Source: Calditerrivibrio sp. (GTDB lineage Bacteria > Chrysiogenota > Deferribacteres > Deferribacterales > Calditerrivibrionaceae). From it: a stretch of DNA of 19,723 nucleotides. The notes under the pieces are model-generated. The model searched no databases. It worked only from the letters and a program-made list of their open reading frames with translations, and was not told where the DNA came from. Each line of letters begins with the position of its first letter. The stretch's first letter is position 1. Shown here piece by piece: positions 1 through 7,604 of this stretch. The stretch lies in the NCBI GenBank assembly GCA_020217115.1, contig JAIWOA010000038.1:1-19723 (forward strand), given 5' to 3'. The position numbers were made by a program, and so were the translations under genes.

Positions 1-690
1 GTATCAAAAAGAGCAGCAGCAATGCTTGGCAAGACTGCAAAGGAATGTAACATCATAACTATGCATATAGGGAACGGCGTATCCCACACAGCTATAAAAA
101 ATGGGGTATCCGTTGATACATCAATGGGTCTTACTCCCCTTGAAGGTGCAGTTATGGGTACAAGATCTGGAGACATAGACCCAGCAATACCCCTATTTAT
201 GCAACAACAACTTGGCATAGGGCCAAAGGATATGGATAATACTTTAAACAAAAAAGCTGGGGTGCTGGGAATTACCGGGAAATACACCGACCGAAGGGAT
301 GTCATAACCTGCGCTGAAAGTGGTGACAAAAGATGCCAGCTATCTCTGGAGATAGAAGCCTACAGACTCAAGAAATATATAGGTAGTTATTATGCAGTAC
401 TGGGTAGAGTTGATGCAATTGTATTCACGGCAGGAGTAGGTGAGAATGCCTGGCTTATAAGGGAGAAAGCGTTATCAAATCTTGAAGAACTTGGGATAAA
501 GATAGATTTTGAAAAGAATAAAAAAACCTTTAGTAAATCTGGTGAAACAGAAATATCATCCCCAGATTCAAAGGTAAAAGTATTTGTGATCCCCACCAAT
601 GAAGAACTCGTTTTCATCGAAGATGTTGTGGCTATACTTGAGGGCAAATACAAAGACCACACAGAATACGGTTACAGTTTTTTAAAGTAG
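1..690 (+). CDS. ackA: Acetate kinase, C-terminal part (5' end outside window)
   Basis: Acetate kinase interconverts acetate + ATP and acetyl phosphate + ADP in the cytoplasm, making ATP during fermentation or activating acetate. The frame is open from base 1 (VSKRAAAM...), so the first ATG at 22 is internal and about 40% of the protein lies upstream of the window. The visible 229 residues carry the second acetate-kinase signature (DTSMGLTPLEG followed by GTRSGDIDPAI) and the C-terminal VFTAGVGENA segment of the ASKHA fold, and the end is of normal length. It ends in TAG and is followed at once by a hairpin (694-722). It is the only + strand gene on the left side and converges with the minus-strand genes. 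Identity is very secure; only the N-terminus is unseen. Confidence 0.96.
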   Translation, partial: VSKRAAAMLGKTAKECNIITMHIGNGVSHTAIKNGVSVDTSMGLTPLEGAVMGTRSGDIDPAIPLFMQQQLGIGPKDMDNTLNKKAGVLGITGKYTDRRDVITCAESGDKRCQLSLEIEAYRLKKYIGSYYAVLGRVDAIVFTAGVGENAWLIREKALSNLEELGIKIDFEKNKKTFSKSGETEISSPDSKVKVFVIPTNEELVFIEDVVAILEGKYKDHTEYGYSFLK

Positions 691-693
691 AAA

Positions 694-722
694 TATCAGG
701 GGGTGGCAATCACCTCCTGATA
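694..722 (+). terminator. Hairpin just after ackA, possible terminator
   Basis: Two 12-base arms (694-705 and 711-722) pair completely, with one G-T wobble, around the 5-base loop GCAAT. The structure begins 4 bases after the ackA stop codon. No T-run follows on the + strand, so it does not look like a classic intrinsic terminator. It may act in mRNA 3'-end protection, with a helper factor, or be part of the repeat-rich spacer that follows. Confidence 0.5.
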
Positions 723-730
723 CTTAGCGT

Positions 731-740
731 TGAGTGTTGA
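731..740 (-). repeat. Inverted copy of TCAACACTCA repeat
   Basis: TGAGTGTTGA here is the exact reverse complement of the 10-base unit repeated at 1051-1060, 1070-1079 and 1091-1100, so the spacer is bounded by oppositely oriented copies. Confidence 0.6.
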
Positions 741-831
741 GTTAAAAATTTTGAATGATGAATGGAAAAATTCCATTGGAAGTTTGTTTTTCTTCAGATA
801 CTTTTATTATTTTTGTAAACCAGAGAAAAAC

Positions 832-860
832 AGATATTGCTCCACTACCCTCACAATGAC
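832..860 (+). repeat. Degenerate copy of the GCAATGAC element
   Basis: This stretch matches 932-960 at roughly 21 of 29 positions (shared ATTGCT, CTACCCTC, CAATGAC) and lies exactly 100 bases upstream of it. It lacks the right-hand complementary half, so it looks like a decayed or partial copy. Confidence 0.5.
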
Positions 861-931
861 AAATATACTATAACTAAACACTCGCAATTCAACACTTAAA
901 ATTTAAAACTAACAAGTTAATACTTCAAAAG

Positions 932-993
932 CAAGATTGCTTTGCTACCCTCGCAATGACAGCCAAACAAGAGGTCATTGCAAAAGGCAAAGC
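932..993. repeat. Palindromic interspersed-type repeat (GCAATGAC family)
   Basis: The left half holds GCTTTGC (939-945) and GCAATGAC (953-960). The right half holds GTCATTGC (974-981) and GCAAAGC (987-993), the exact reverse complements in mirrored order, so the element can fold into a two-part hairpin with a 13-base loop. Elements built on 'GTCATTGCGAGG...GAAGCAATCT' are found scattered between genes in many unrelated bacterial genomes and are probably non-autonomous mobile or REP-like repeats. No transposase lies nearby. Membership of that family is recognised from memory and was not searched. Confidence 0.6.
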
Positions 994-1050
994 TCTGTGT
1001 CAACCTCATACATCTTTTGTCATTTATAGGAACGTAGTAACGTGGAAATC

Positions 1051-1100
1051 TCAACACTCAACTTACAACTCAACACTCATAACTTATAACTCAACACTCA
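1051..1100 (+). repeat. Three direct TCAACACTCA repeats
   Basis: Exact 10-base copies begin at 1051, 1070 and 1091 (steps of 19 and 21), joined by related AACTTA(C/T)AA linkers. The units are too short, and the linkers too similar to the repeats, for a CRISPR array. They look like slippage-grown intergenic filler, and a fourth copy lies inverted at 731-740. Confidence 0.6.
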
Positions 1101-1147
1101 TCATTCTTAGCGCAGTTGCAATCCCATATATCAAAAATAAGGGACAC

Positions 1148-1771
1148 TCAAACTATCTTCACAAAATCCGCAAACTTTCTCCTGTATCCTCTGGGGAGGA
1201 GTTTTACCCCTTTTCGTTTATAACCGCAGGCAATAATAAGAGGCACTATGGCATTATCATCTATCTGAAGAAGCTTTTTCAATTCCAAATCATTAAAACC
1301 ATCCATTGGGTGGGTCTCAAGCCCAAAACCTCTTGCAGCAATCATAAGATTCATGGCAAAAAAGCTTGCATTCTTTACAGCAAATATTCTTCTTTTTTCA
1401 GAATCAATTGAAGAGTATAGATTTTGAGCCATTACAGAGTATTTATCTGCAGTAGCTCTATCCATATATCCTAAATCTACCCAACTTTTTAAAACATTTT
1501 CAATATTTTCTTCAAGTCCACCAGGTTCTGCCACAATGACAAAAACAACGGAAGCCTCTTTAACCTTGACCTGTCCAAAGGCAACATTTACCAATTTATC
1601 CTTCATCTCTTCAGACTTTACAATTATGACCTTCCATGGTTGCAGATTCATGGAAGATGGAGCAGTATTTGCAATTTCTACCAAACTTTCCAACACACCA
1701 TCAGGTATCTCTTTTCCAATCTCAAAAAAATTTATAGATCTTCTATCTTTAATAGATTCCAAAATGTCCAT
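1148..1771 (-). CDS. Nitroreductase family FMN protein
   Basis: A 207-residue protein of the FMN-dependent nitroreductase fold, which uses NAD(P)H to reduce nitro compounds, quinones or other electron-poor substrates; the real substrate is unknown. The N-terminus has the family's RRSINFF phosphate-binding arginines (about residues 10-16) and the SSMNLQPWKVIIV block (about 39-51) that contacts FMN. The C-terminal half has the GLETHPMDGF and PLIIACGYK segments. Length is normal. The start is fixed by AGGAGGT a few bases upstream. It lies downstream of nqrF but is separated by 91 bp holding its own probable promoter, so it may be transcribed independently. No terminator is seen after it. Confidence 0.88.
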   Translation of the reverse strand: MDILESIKDRRSINFFEIGKEIPDGVLESLVEIANTAPSSMNLQPWKVIIVKSEEMKDKLVNVAFGQVKVKEASVVFVIVAEPGGLEENIENVLKSWVDLGYMDRATADKYSVMAQNLYSSIDSEKRRIFAVKNASFFAMNLMIAARGFGLETHPMDGFNDLELKKLLQIDDNAIVPLIIACGYKRKGVKLLPRGYRRKFADFVKIV

Positions 1772-1793
1772 AGGACCTCCTTTTCATACCTAT

Positions 1794-1821
1794 AAAATAT
1801 GATTTAAAACGCCAAAGTCAA
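1794..1821 (-). promoter_or_regulatory. Probable sigma-70 promoter for the nitroreductase gene
   Basis: Reading on the minus strand, TTGACT (1816-1821) and TATTTT (1794-1799) are separated by 16 bases. Transcription would start near 1787, leaving a short leader that contains the AGGAGGT ribosome binding site. The -35 matches consensus at 5 of 6 positions and the -10 at 4 of 6. Confidence 0.5.
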
Positions 1822-1862
1822 CAAAATATCTTTATAAATAGAAGATTTTAATTCAAAAAATT

Positions 1863-3083
1863 TTAGCTTCCAAAATCATCAAATCTTATATTCTTTTTTT
1901 CAACTCCAAGACTATCAAGTAAATTCAATACAGCCTTCAACATCATAGGTGGTCCACAGAGATAATATTCCACATCTTCTGGTGCTGGATGATTCTTTAA
2001 ATACTCTCTATAAACAACCTCATGAATAAATCCTGTAAGTCCCGTCCAGTTATCTTCTGGCAATGGCTCTGATAGTGCGACATGCCACTTAAAGTTATCA
2101 TTCTCTGATTGGATTTTATCAAACTCATCAGCATAAAATATCTCTTTGAGACTTCGTGCCCCATACCAGTAGCTTATCTTTCTTCCAGACTTCAACCTGT
2201 ATATCTGATCAAATATAATAGATCTCAGTGGTGCCATACCTGCTCCACCACCAATAAAAACCATTTCAGCATCTGTCTCTGATGCTTTAAATTCACCAAA
2301 GGGGCCTAAAATTTTTACAACATCTCCAGCTTTTAATGAAAAGATATAGGATGAACCGATACCAGGTGGAATATTTGTAGTTTTTGGGGGAGGGGTAGCA
2401 ATTCTCACATTTAGTTTTACAACATTCCCTTCTAAGGGATAATTTGCCATTGAATAAGCTCTTATTACCTCTTTGTCATTAACGGATCTTAACTCAAAAA
2501 GTCCAAATCTCTCCCAATCACTTTTAAACTGCTCCTCTATTACAAAATCTGAAAAATTTACACTATACGGTGGTATCCTTATCTGTATATACCCACCTGC
2601 TTCAAAATCAAATTTATCAACAGGCAATTGCAACACAAGTTCCTTTATAAAAGTTGCAACATTACTATTTGAAATAACTCTACATTCGTACTCCTTTGCA
2701 TTAAAAACTTCTGGGGGCAAAAATATCTTTATATCATTTTTTACTGGAAGCTGACAGGATAGCCTGAAACCCTCCCTTTCCAATTTTCTGTTAATATGAG
2801 CTTTTTCCGTAGGTAGAAGAGATCCACCACCCTCCAATACCTTTACCTTACACTGACCACAGGAACCTCCACCACCACAGGCTGAAGAAACAAATATCTT
2901 TTCTGAAGACAAAATATTTAAAAGTTTCTCGCCAGGTTGAGTTAACAGCTCTTTCTCATTGTTTATAACAACCTTGACTGAGCCTCCTTTGATAAGAAGC
3001 CTCCTCGCCTGCAGAATTATAAATACAATGAGCATTACCAAAATTGTAAAAAGGCCTGTACCAAGATAGATAATAGTCATCAA
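1863..3083 (-). CDS. nqrF: Na+-translocating NADH:quinone reductase subunit F
   Basis: NqrF is the electron entry point of the sodium pump: it oxidises NADH on FAD and passes electrons to a 2Fe-2S centre on the cytoplasmic face. The 406-residue protein has one N-terminal membrane helix (about 4-25), then a plant-type ferredoxin domain with cluster ligands Cys69, Cys75, Cys78 and Cys110 (pattern [10 protein letters not shown]...C). A ferredoxin-reductase module follows, with FAD motif RAYSMANYP (208-216), NADH-binding [11 protein letters not shown] (278-288) and CGPPMM (376-381), and an aromatic end FDDFGS. Length is that of the family (about 407). It is the last gene of nqrABCDEF, 5 bases after nqrE. 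All cofactor residues are intact. Confidence 0.97.
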   Translation of the reverse strand: MMTIIYLGTGLFTILVMLIVFIILQARRLLIKGGSVKVVINNEKELLTQPGEKLLNILSSEKIFVSSACGGGGSCGQCKVKVLEGGGSLLPTEKAHINRKLEREGFRLSCQLPVKNDIKIFLPPEVFNAKEYECRVISNSNVATFIKELVLQLPVDKFDFEAGGYIQIRIPPYSVNFSDFVIEEQFKSDWERFGLFELRSVNDKEVIRAYSMANYPLEGNVVKLNVRIATPPPKTTNIPPGIGSSYIFSLKAGDVVKILGPFGEFKASETDAEMVFIGGGAGMAPLRSIIFDQIYRLKSGRKISYWYGARSLKEIFYADEFDKIQSENDNFKWHVALSEPLPEDNWTGLTGFIHEVVYREYLKNHPAPEDVEYYLCGPPMMLKAVLNLLDSLGVEKKNIRFDDFGS

Positions 3084-3088
3084 AACAC

Positions 3089-3700
3089 CTACAACTGTAT
3101 TCCAGAGAAAATCATAAATGCCACTGCCATAATACCAGCTGCTATAAATACTATACCAAGTCCTTCAAGACCCCTTGGAACGTCACTATACCTCATTTTT
3201 TCCCTTATACCTGCCAAACCAACTATTGCAAGTGCCCAACCAAAGCCACTACCAAAACCATACACAACAGACTCACCAAAACTGTAACCCCTCTGTGCCA
3301 TAAAAAGTGTTCCACCCAAAATAGCACAATTTACGGTAATAAGTGGTAAAAATATACCGAGCGCATTATATAACTTTGGGAAAAACCTATCCAGAACCAT
3401 TTCAAGTATTTGAACTATGCCAGCAATAACTCCTATATAAACGACAAGACTGATAAACCCAATATTGATATTATCAAAACCGTAATTTGCAAGAACACCT
3501 TCTTTAAATATATATTGGTATAGAATATTATTCACTGGTACAGTTATAGTTTGTACGACAACTACTGCAACACCAAGACCTTTTGCTGTATCAAGATTTT
3601 TTGAAACCGCCAGAAATGTACACATCCCCAGAAAAAAGGAAAGGGCCATGTTTTCTAAAAATATAGATTTTACGAGAAGACTCAAATATGCCTCTATCAT
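3089..3700 (-). CDS. nqrE: Na+-translocating NADH:quinone reductase subunit E
   Basis: A hydrophobic 203-residue inner-membrane subunit with about six helices. NqrE and NqrD form an inverted pair in the membrane that holds a 2Fe-2S centre between them; the cysteines expected for this are present at Cys27 ([10 protein letters not shown]) and Cys125 (TVNCAILGG). The opening residues [20 protein letters not shown] match the family strongly and distinguish NqrE from its Rnf relative RnfA by overall fit and gene context. The start overlaps the nqrD stop as ATGA, indicating translational coupling. Length is normal (about 198-203). Confidence 0.95.
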   Translation of the reverse strand: MIEAYLSLLVKSIFLENMALSFFLGMCTFLAVSKNLDTAKGLGVAVVVVQTITVPVNNILYQYIFKEGVLANYGFDNINIGFISLVVYIGVIAGIVQILEMVLDRFFPKLYNALGIFLPLITVNCAILGGTLFMAQRGYSFGESVVYGFGSGFGWALAIVGLAGIREKMRYSDVPRGLEGLGIVFIAAGIMAVAFMIFSGIQL

Positions 3701-4326
3701 TTCTTACCACCCTTATTTTTAAGAGAAATCTCCCTCTCTCTAACAAACCATATTATCACAGCAATAATAAAAAATCCGCTGGGGGCAAGCAAAAACATCC
3801 CATTGGGGATATACCATCCGCCGTCATTGAGAGTTTTAAAGATTTGATAACCCATAACTTTACCTGTACCAAAAAGTTCACGAATAAATCCAACAATCAC
3901 AAGTATCATCGAGTAACCGATCCCATTCCCTACACCATCTAAAAAACTTAACAACGGTGGGTTTTTTAAAGCAAAAGCCTCAGCTCTACCCATAAGAATG
4001 CAATTTGTAATAATAAGCCCCACAAATACAGACAATTGCTTGCTGACCTCAAAGAGATAAGCCTTTAAAAATTGATCTATAATGATAACAAAGGAAGCAA
4101 TAACAGTCATTTCAATAATTATCCTCACTGAGCTGGGGATCTGATTCCTCATAAAACTTATTAAAAGGTTTGACATTGCCACTACAAAGGTTACAGATAA
4201 ACCCATAACAAGGGCAGTTTTTAACTGTGTAGTAACAGCAAGGGAGGAACAGATGCCAAGAACCTGTATAGTTATGGGGTTATTTATAAATATAGGTCCT
4301 AAAAGAGTGTCCCTTTTAATTCCCAT
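3697..4326 (-). CDS. nqrD: Na+-translocating NADH:quinone reductase subunit D
   Basis: A membrane subunit of about six helices, partner of NqrE. I choose the ATG at 4326 (209 residues, [11 protein letters not shown]...): it is preceded at a good distance by GGAGAG, gives the family's usual length (about 210) and aligns with the usual NqrD start just before the 'GPI..NNPI' motif. A frame extension to 4377 would overlap nqrC by 62 bases and has no good ribosome site. Conserved segments include [18 protein letters not shown]-like [26 protein letters not shown] and MGRAEAFA. Cys26 and Cys109 are the expected membrane 2Fe-2S ligands. The start overlaps the end of nqrC by 11 bases and the stop overlaps nqrE as ATGA. 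Confidence 0.94.
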   Translation of the reverse strand: MGIKRDTLLGPIFINNPITIQVLGICSSLAVTTQLKTALVMGLSVTFVVAMSNLLISFMRNQIPSSVRIIIEMTVIASFVIIIDQFLKAYLFEVSKQLSVFVGLIITNCILMGRAEAFALKNPPLLSFLDGVGNGIGYSMILVIVGFIRELFGTGKVMGYQIFKTLNDGGWYIPNGMFLLAPSGFFIIAVIIWFVREREISLKNKGGKK

Positions 4327-5050
4327 TTTTCTCTCCAGTAAATTTTTTAAAGAATTTGCGATAACCATTATCCCCAAACCAAAACTTTATAATATTATCA
4401 ACCCCTTTAGTGGTCATAGTTGCGCCGGATAAACCATCCACTGAATACAAAGATCCATCACCACCCTTTTTCACGCTCAAAGTAACATCTCCATTGTCAT
4501 CATAGATCTTTTTGCCTTTCCATAAAGCTTTCCACGATGGGTTATCAACCTCTCCACCAAGTCCTGGAGTCTCCTTCTGATCGTAAAATGTTATAGATGA
4601 GACTGTAGCAAGATCCTTCTCCAGCCCTATAAACCCATACATAGTAGACCATAAACCATTTCCATATATCAGTAAAACCATCCTTTGCATAACACCTTTA
4701 TCATCATAAAAAATGTAGACTGGCATTTTAGAAGGATAACTACCAACACCTATTATATTCTCCACCTTTGATAGCTTTATGGAACTCCCACCTGTGGCAA
4801 GCATTCTGAAATTTTTGTAAAATTCATCATCACTATCTACAAAGGAGTAATCCCCATTTCTCATGTCAACCATAGCTATTTTCATATTATACCCATCACC
4901 AGCTACACTAAGAATATGTTTTAGTCTGTCCAATCTTATATTCTTCTCCTGCCTATCCTTTAACAGTGAAACAGATGAAGATACAATAAATGAGAAAAAT
5001 AAAGCCACTATAAAAGATATGAATAAGATACGGAATTTAGACTCTTTCAT
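4316..5050 (-). CDS. nqrC: Na+-translocating NADH:quinone reductase subunit C (FMN-binding)
   Basis: NqrC carries a covalently bound FMN in the electron path of the pump. The 244-residue protein has one N-terminal membrane helix (about 9-30) and then a soluble domain facing the periplasm. The flavinylation motif DGLSGAT (205-211) is intact, with Thr211 the residue that receives FMN from the ApbE transferase. The ETPGLGGEV block (160-168) is also typical of this family. Length is slightly below the roughly 257 of Vibrio NqrC. It overlaps the end of nqrB by 14 bases and the start of nqrD by 11. No apbE gene lies in the window, so the flavin transferase must be encoded elsewhere. Confidence 0.95.
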   Translation of the reverse strand: MKESKFRILFISFIVALFFSFIVSSSVSLLKDRQEKNIRLDRLKHILSVAGDGYNMKIAMVDMRNGDYSFVDSDDEFYKNFRMLATGGSSIKLSKVENIIGVGSYPSKMPVYIFYDDKGVMQRMVLLIYGNGLWSTMYGFIGLEKDLATVSSITFYDQKETPGLGGEVDNPSWKALWKGKKIYDDNGDVTLSVKKGGDGSLYSVDGLSGATMTTKGVDNIIKFWFGDNGYRKFFKKFTGEKNGN

Positions 5051-6230
5051 ACCTTTTCTCTCGTTTTTTTATGTAATAATTGATAAAAAAACTGTCTATA
5101 AATGGAGCAAATATATTACCAAAAAGTATCGCCAGCATAGTTCCTTCAGGAAAAGCAGGATTGACAACCCTAACAAGAGCATTCATAAAACCCACCACTC
5201 CTCCATAGACAAGCTTGCCTCCATTGGTCATTGAAGATGAAACCGGATCGGTTATCATAAAGGCAAGTCCAAACATAAAGCCACCAAAAACAAAATGATA
5301 ATAAAAAGGGATATTAAACATATTGTTTGTATCACTGCCAATGATATTAAAAATATATGTAGTTATACCCATACCCAGAAACATTCCAACCATCACACGC
5401 CATGAACCTACGCCAGTGATTACTAATATCAAAGCACCCACCAAGCATAAAACAGCTGAAGTTTCCCCTATTGAACCAGGTATAAAACCCCATAAACCAT
5501 CCATAAACGTATACCCAAAATCAAAACCTTTCTCAGAAAAAGCTGAAAGGGGTGTAGCCTTTGAGTAACCATCCACAGCTACCCATACATTATTTCCCGT
5601 AATCGCCTGAGGATAGGAGAAGAATAGTATTGCTCTTGAAAAAAGAGCTGGATTAATAAAATTTTTTCCAGTACCTCCAAAAACTTCTTTACCAAAGACA
5701 AGCCCAATACTTAGAGCAACTGCAGCCTGCCACAAAGGGACTGTAGGGGGAAGTATCAACGGGTAAAGCAAACTCGTTACCAGAAAGGCCTCAGCAACTT
5801 CATGTTTTCTTACAACAGCAAATAATACCTCCCAGAAGCCACCTACTACGAGAGTTACAATATAAAGAGGCAAAAAATAGGATAATCCATGTATAAAGTT
5901 AGATAAAATACTGTTGGGGTCATACCCTGACCCGATCAAATCAATAAAAAATCCTCTAAAACCGCCAACTGCTATCTTAGAATTAACAATTATAGAATTT
6001 GCCTGATAGCCAACATTGTAAATCCCAAATATCGCTGCAGGAAGAATTGCAAAAAAAACTATTATCATGGTTCTTTTAAGGTCAAGACCATCTCTGATAT
6101 GTGTTTTACCAGTTGTTTTCAAAAGTGGATCATATATAAAGGTATCCACCATTTCAAAGATTGGAAAAAACCTTTCATATTTTCCACCCTTATGGAAATG
6201 TGGGGCTATTTTATCTAAGAATCTTTTCAT
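5037..6230 (-). CDS. nqrB: Na+-translocating NADH:quinone reductase subunit B
   Basis: The large membrane subunit (397 residues, about ten helices) that binds covalent FMN, holds riboflavin and forms much of the Na+ path and quinone site. N-terminal sequence FFPIFEMVDTFIYDP and the segments HIRDGLDLKRTM, GKEVFGGTGKNFINPALFSRA and FMITDPVSS are characteristic. The flavin attachment site reads DGYSKATPLS, with acceptor Thr226; the residue before Ala is Lys where Gly is usual in the S/T-G-A-T motif. The start overlaps the nqrA stop as ATGA and the end overlaps nqrC by 14 bases, so the whole operon is tightly coupled. Length is close to the family (about 400-415). Confidence 0.95.
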   Translation of the reverse strand: MKRFLDKIAPHFHKGGKYERFFPIFEMVDTFIYDPLLKTTGKTHIRDGLDLKRTMIIVFFAILPAAIFGIYNVGYQANSIIVNSKIAVGGFRGFFIDLIGSGYDPNSILSNFIHGLSYFLPLYIVTLVVGGFWEVLFAVVRKHEVAEAFLVTSLLYPLILPPTVPLWQAAVALSIGLVFGKEVFGGTGKNFINPALFSRAILFFSYPQAITGNNVWVAVDGYSKATPLSAFSEKGFDFGYTFMDGLWGFIPGSIGETSAVLCLVGALILVITGVGSWRVMVGMFLGMGITTYIFNIIGSDTNNMFNIPFYYHFVFGGFMFGLAFMITDPVSSSMTNGGKLVYGGVVGFMNALVRVVNPAFPEGTMLAILFGNIFAPFIDSFFINYYIKKREKRYERV

Positions 6231-7558
6231 AATTCTGACTCTATCTCATCCAGAATTTTTCTCAAAGCAATGCTGTAATCTATCTTTCCGATTGAAACAA
6301 AATTAAATACCGCCATATCCTCTTCTCCAAAATCCAGAACACCAAGTTTTTCGCATAATTCAATATCGCCAGTTAGCAAACCCCTTAAAAAATATGTAAT
6401 AGGTATGTCAAGCTGTGAAACATTTTCATAGGATCCTGTAGGTAACATAGGTCTATAGCTGCCGTTCAATGACGTATCAAAATTTATTCTACTGCCCAAA
6501 ATTTTTGAAATAAAAACATTTTTAACAGAAAATCTATCTTTACCAGGCATCAGCCAACCCATAAACTTTCTTTCTTTAGCCTCTTTTAATATCGAAATTG
6601 TATTCAAATATCTATTTATATATGGAGTATCAGGATCTATTGATCTTCCGAATAAAGGGGTACCTGCTATGACTCTATAATCTGGATCATCAATATATTT
6701 TGAAAACTCTTCTCCAATATGGGAATGGTCATACAATAAATATCCCTTGTTATTTAACTCAGAACAAAATGAAACAATCTTTCTCCTATCAACAATACCA
6801 TCCATATATAGCTTACCTATAGCTATAACATCCTGATAATCTATATACCAGATTCTTCTTCCCCTATTAAGAGGATAAAATCTATTAATCAGAGTTCCCA
6901 CAAGGGCAGAGGGATGCTTACCAGCAATATCAAAAATTTTAAGGTTTGGTAATTCAATATCAATGGACAGATTACGATCCTTAAAAGCATAAAGGAAACC
7001 ATCTGTCAAAAAGGAAAGAACTCTAAGTCCAACTTTAATATAATTTAAATTGCTATTAATTATACTATTATAGTCAAGAGAATATGGACGAGTATCTCTT
7101 AATAAAACAAATATGCCATCTGGAAGTTTTTCAGGATTAGCAATTTTATCAAAGGGTCTCTCCCTAAGACTTATCCATAGCCCTGAATCTATAAGGTCAT
7201 TTACAATATATCCCCTTTTATCAATAGACAATCTATTATAATTTGAAGATAATGTATAGGGATATGGAGATGCTTCACCTTCAAACTGGTAGGAAATAAA
7301 TCTTCTTTTTTCCCCTCTGACTATTCTATATACCCTTCCATCAACAAAGGAAACAAATTTTGCCCCTTTATTATTTTTATCTACAAATAGTAAATCCCCC
7401 CTTTTAATAACAGAATCTTCTAAAGCCACAAAGGATGGTTTTAAACCTACAAAATCATCACCGACTATACCAAAATAATTAGATTTAAATTCGTTAGCTT
7501 CACAAAAAATATTTTTAGGGAGAGGCAACTCAAGCCCTCTATTAAAATCTACACACAT
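6227..7558 (-). CDS. nqrA: Na+-translocating NADH:quinone reductase subunit A
   Basis: NqrA is the cytoplasmic subunit without redox cofactors that packs on NqrB and contributes to quinone and inhibitor binding. The 443-residue protein is of family length (about 446). It shows conserved blocks RGLELPLP near the start, VGLKPSF, SGLWISLRERPFDKI, YIDYQDVIAIGKL, GWLMPGKDRFSV and the acidic GEEDMAVFNFV near the end. The middle (about 190-215, AGKHPSALVGT) is more divergent than in proteobacterial forms. The ATG at 7558 aligns with the usual N-terminus within one residue but has no Shine-Dalgarno sequence; a perfect promoter 7 bases upstream suggests a leaderless message. It is the first gene of nqrABCDEF. 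Confidence 0.95.
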   Translation of the reverse strand: MCVDFNRGLELPLPKNIFCEANEFKSNYFGIVGDDFVGLKPSFVALEDSVIKRGDLLFVDKNNKGAKFVSFVDGRVYRIVRGEKRRFISYQFEGEASPYPYTLSSNYNRLSIDKRGYIVNDLIDSGLWISLRERPFDKIANPEKLPDGIFVLLRDTRPYSLDYNSIINSNLNYIKVGLRVLSFLTDGFLYAFKDRNLSIDIELPNLKIFDIAGKHPSALVGTLINRFYPLNRGRRIWYIDYQDVIAIGKLYMDGIVDRRKIVSFCSELNNKGYLLYDHSHIGEEFSKYIDDPDYRVIAGTPLFGRSIDPDTPYINRYLNTISILKEAKERKFMGWLMPGKDRFSVKNVFISKILGSRINFDTSLNGSYRPMLPTGSYENVSQLDIPITYFLRGLLTGDIELCEKLGVLDFGEEDMAVFNFVSIGKIDYSIALRKILDEIESEL

Positions 7559-7564
7559 AACAAA

Positions 7565-7592
7565 ATTATAAAATAAAAGTTTAAGATGTCAA
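7565..7592 (-). promoter_or_regulatory. Perfect sigma-70 promoter at nqrA, likely leaderless
   Basis: On the minus strand TTGACA (7587-7592) and TATAAT (7565-7570), both exact consensus, are separated by 16 bases. The expected start point, 7 bases past the -10 box, is 7558, the A of the nqrA ATG. The 7 bases between are TTTTGTT with no purine-rich ribosome site. This would be the main promoter of the nqr operon and separates it from the upstream ppsR-like gene. Confidence 0.75.
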
Positions 7593-7604
7593 ATAAAAAT
7601 TTTT

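Larger units (their letters stand above)
723..1147. other. Gene-free spacer filled with degenerate repeats
   Basis: About 425 bp between ackA and the nitroreductase gene with no convincing gene. It contains repeats of the TCAACACTCA type (three direct copies at 1051-1100 and one inverted copy at 731-740), a palindromic element built on GCAATGAC (932-993) with a weaker copy (832-860), and AT-rich filler such as 871-925. An open frame on the + strand starting at 956 reads out of this repeat and into the antisense of the nitroreductase gene; it has no ribosome binding site and low-complexity content, so I do not call it. The spacer lies between convergent genes, where such repeats commonly accumulate. 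Confidence 0.7.

Noticed and set aside
1051..1100. Short CRISPR-like array
   Set aside because: Units are only 10 bases, spacers 9-11 bases and similar to the repeats, and no cas gene is present.
956..1411. Open frame of about 150 codons on the + strand across the spacer
   Set aside because: It starts in a repeat, has no ribosome site, is built partly from TCAACACTCA units and then runs antisense through the nitroreductase gene.
3688..3942. Various + strand open frames antisense to nqr, ligA and fli genes
   Set aside because: They follow the codon structure of the real minus-strand genes, lack ribosome sites and show no recognisable family.
1863..7558. Rnf complex instead of Nqr
   Set aside because: NqrA, NqrF ferredoxin-reductase layout and gene order A-F are those of Nqr; no RnfB or RnfC ferredoxin subunits are present.
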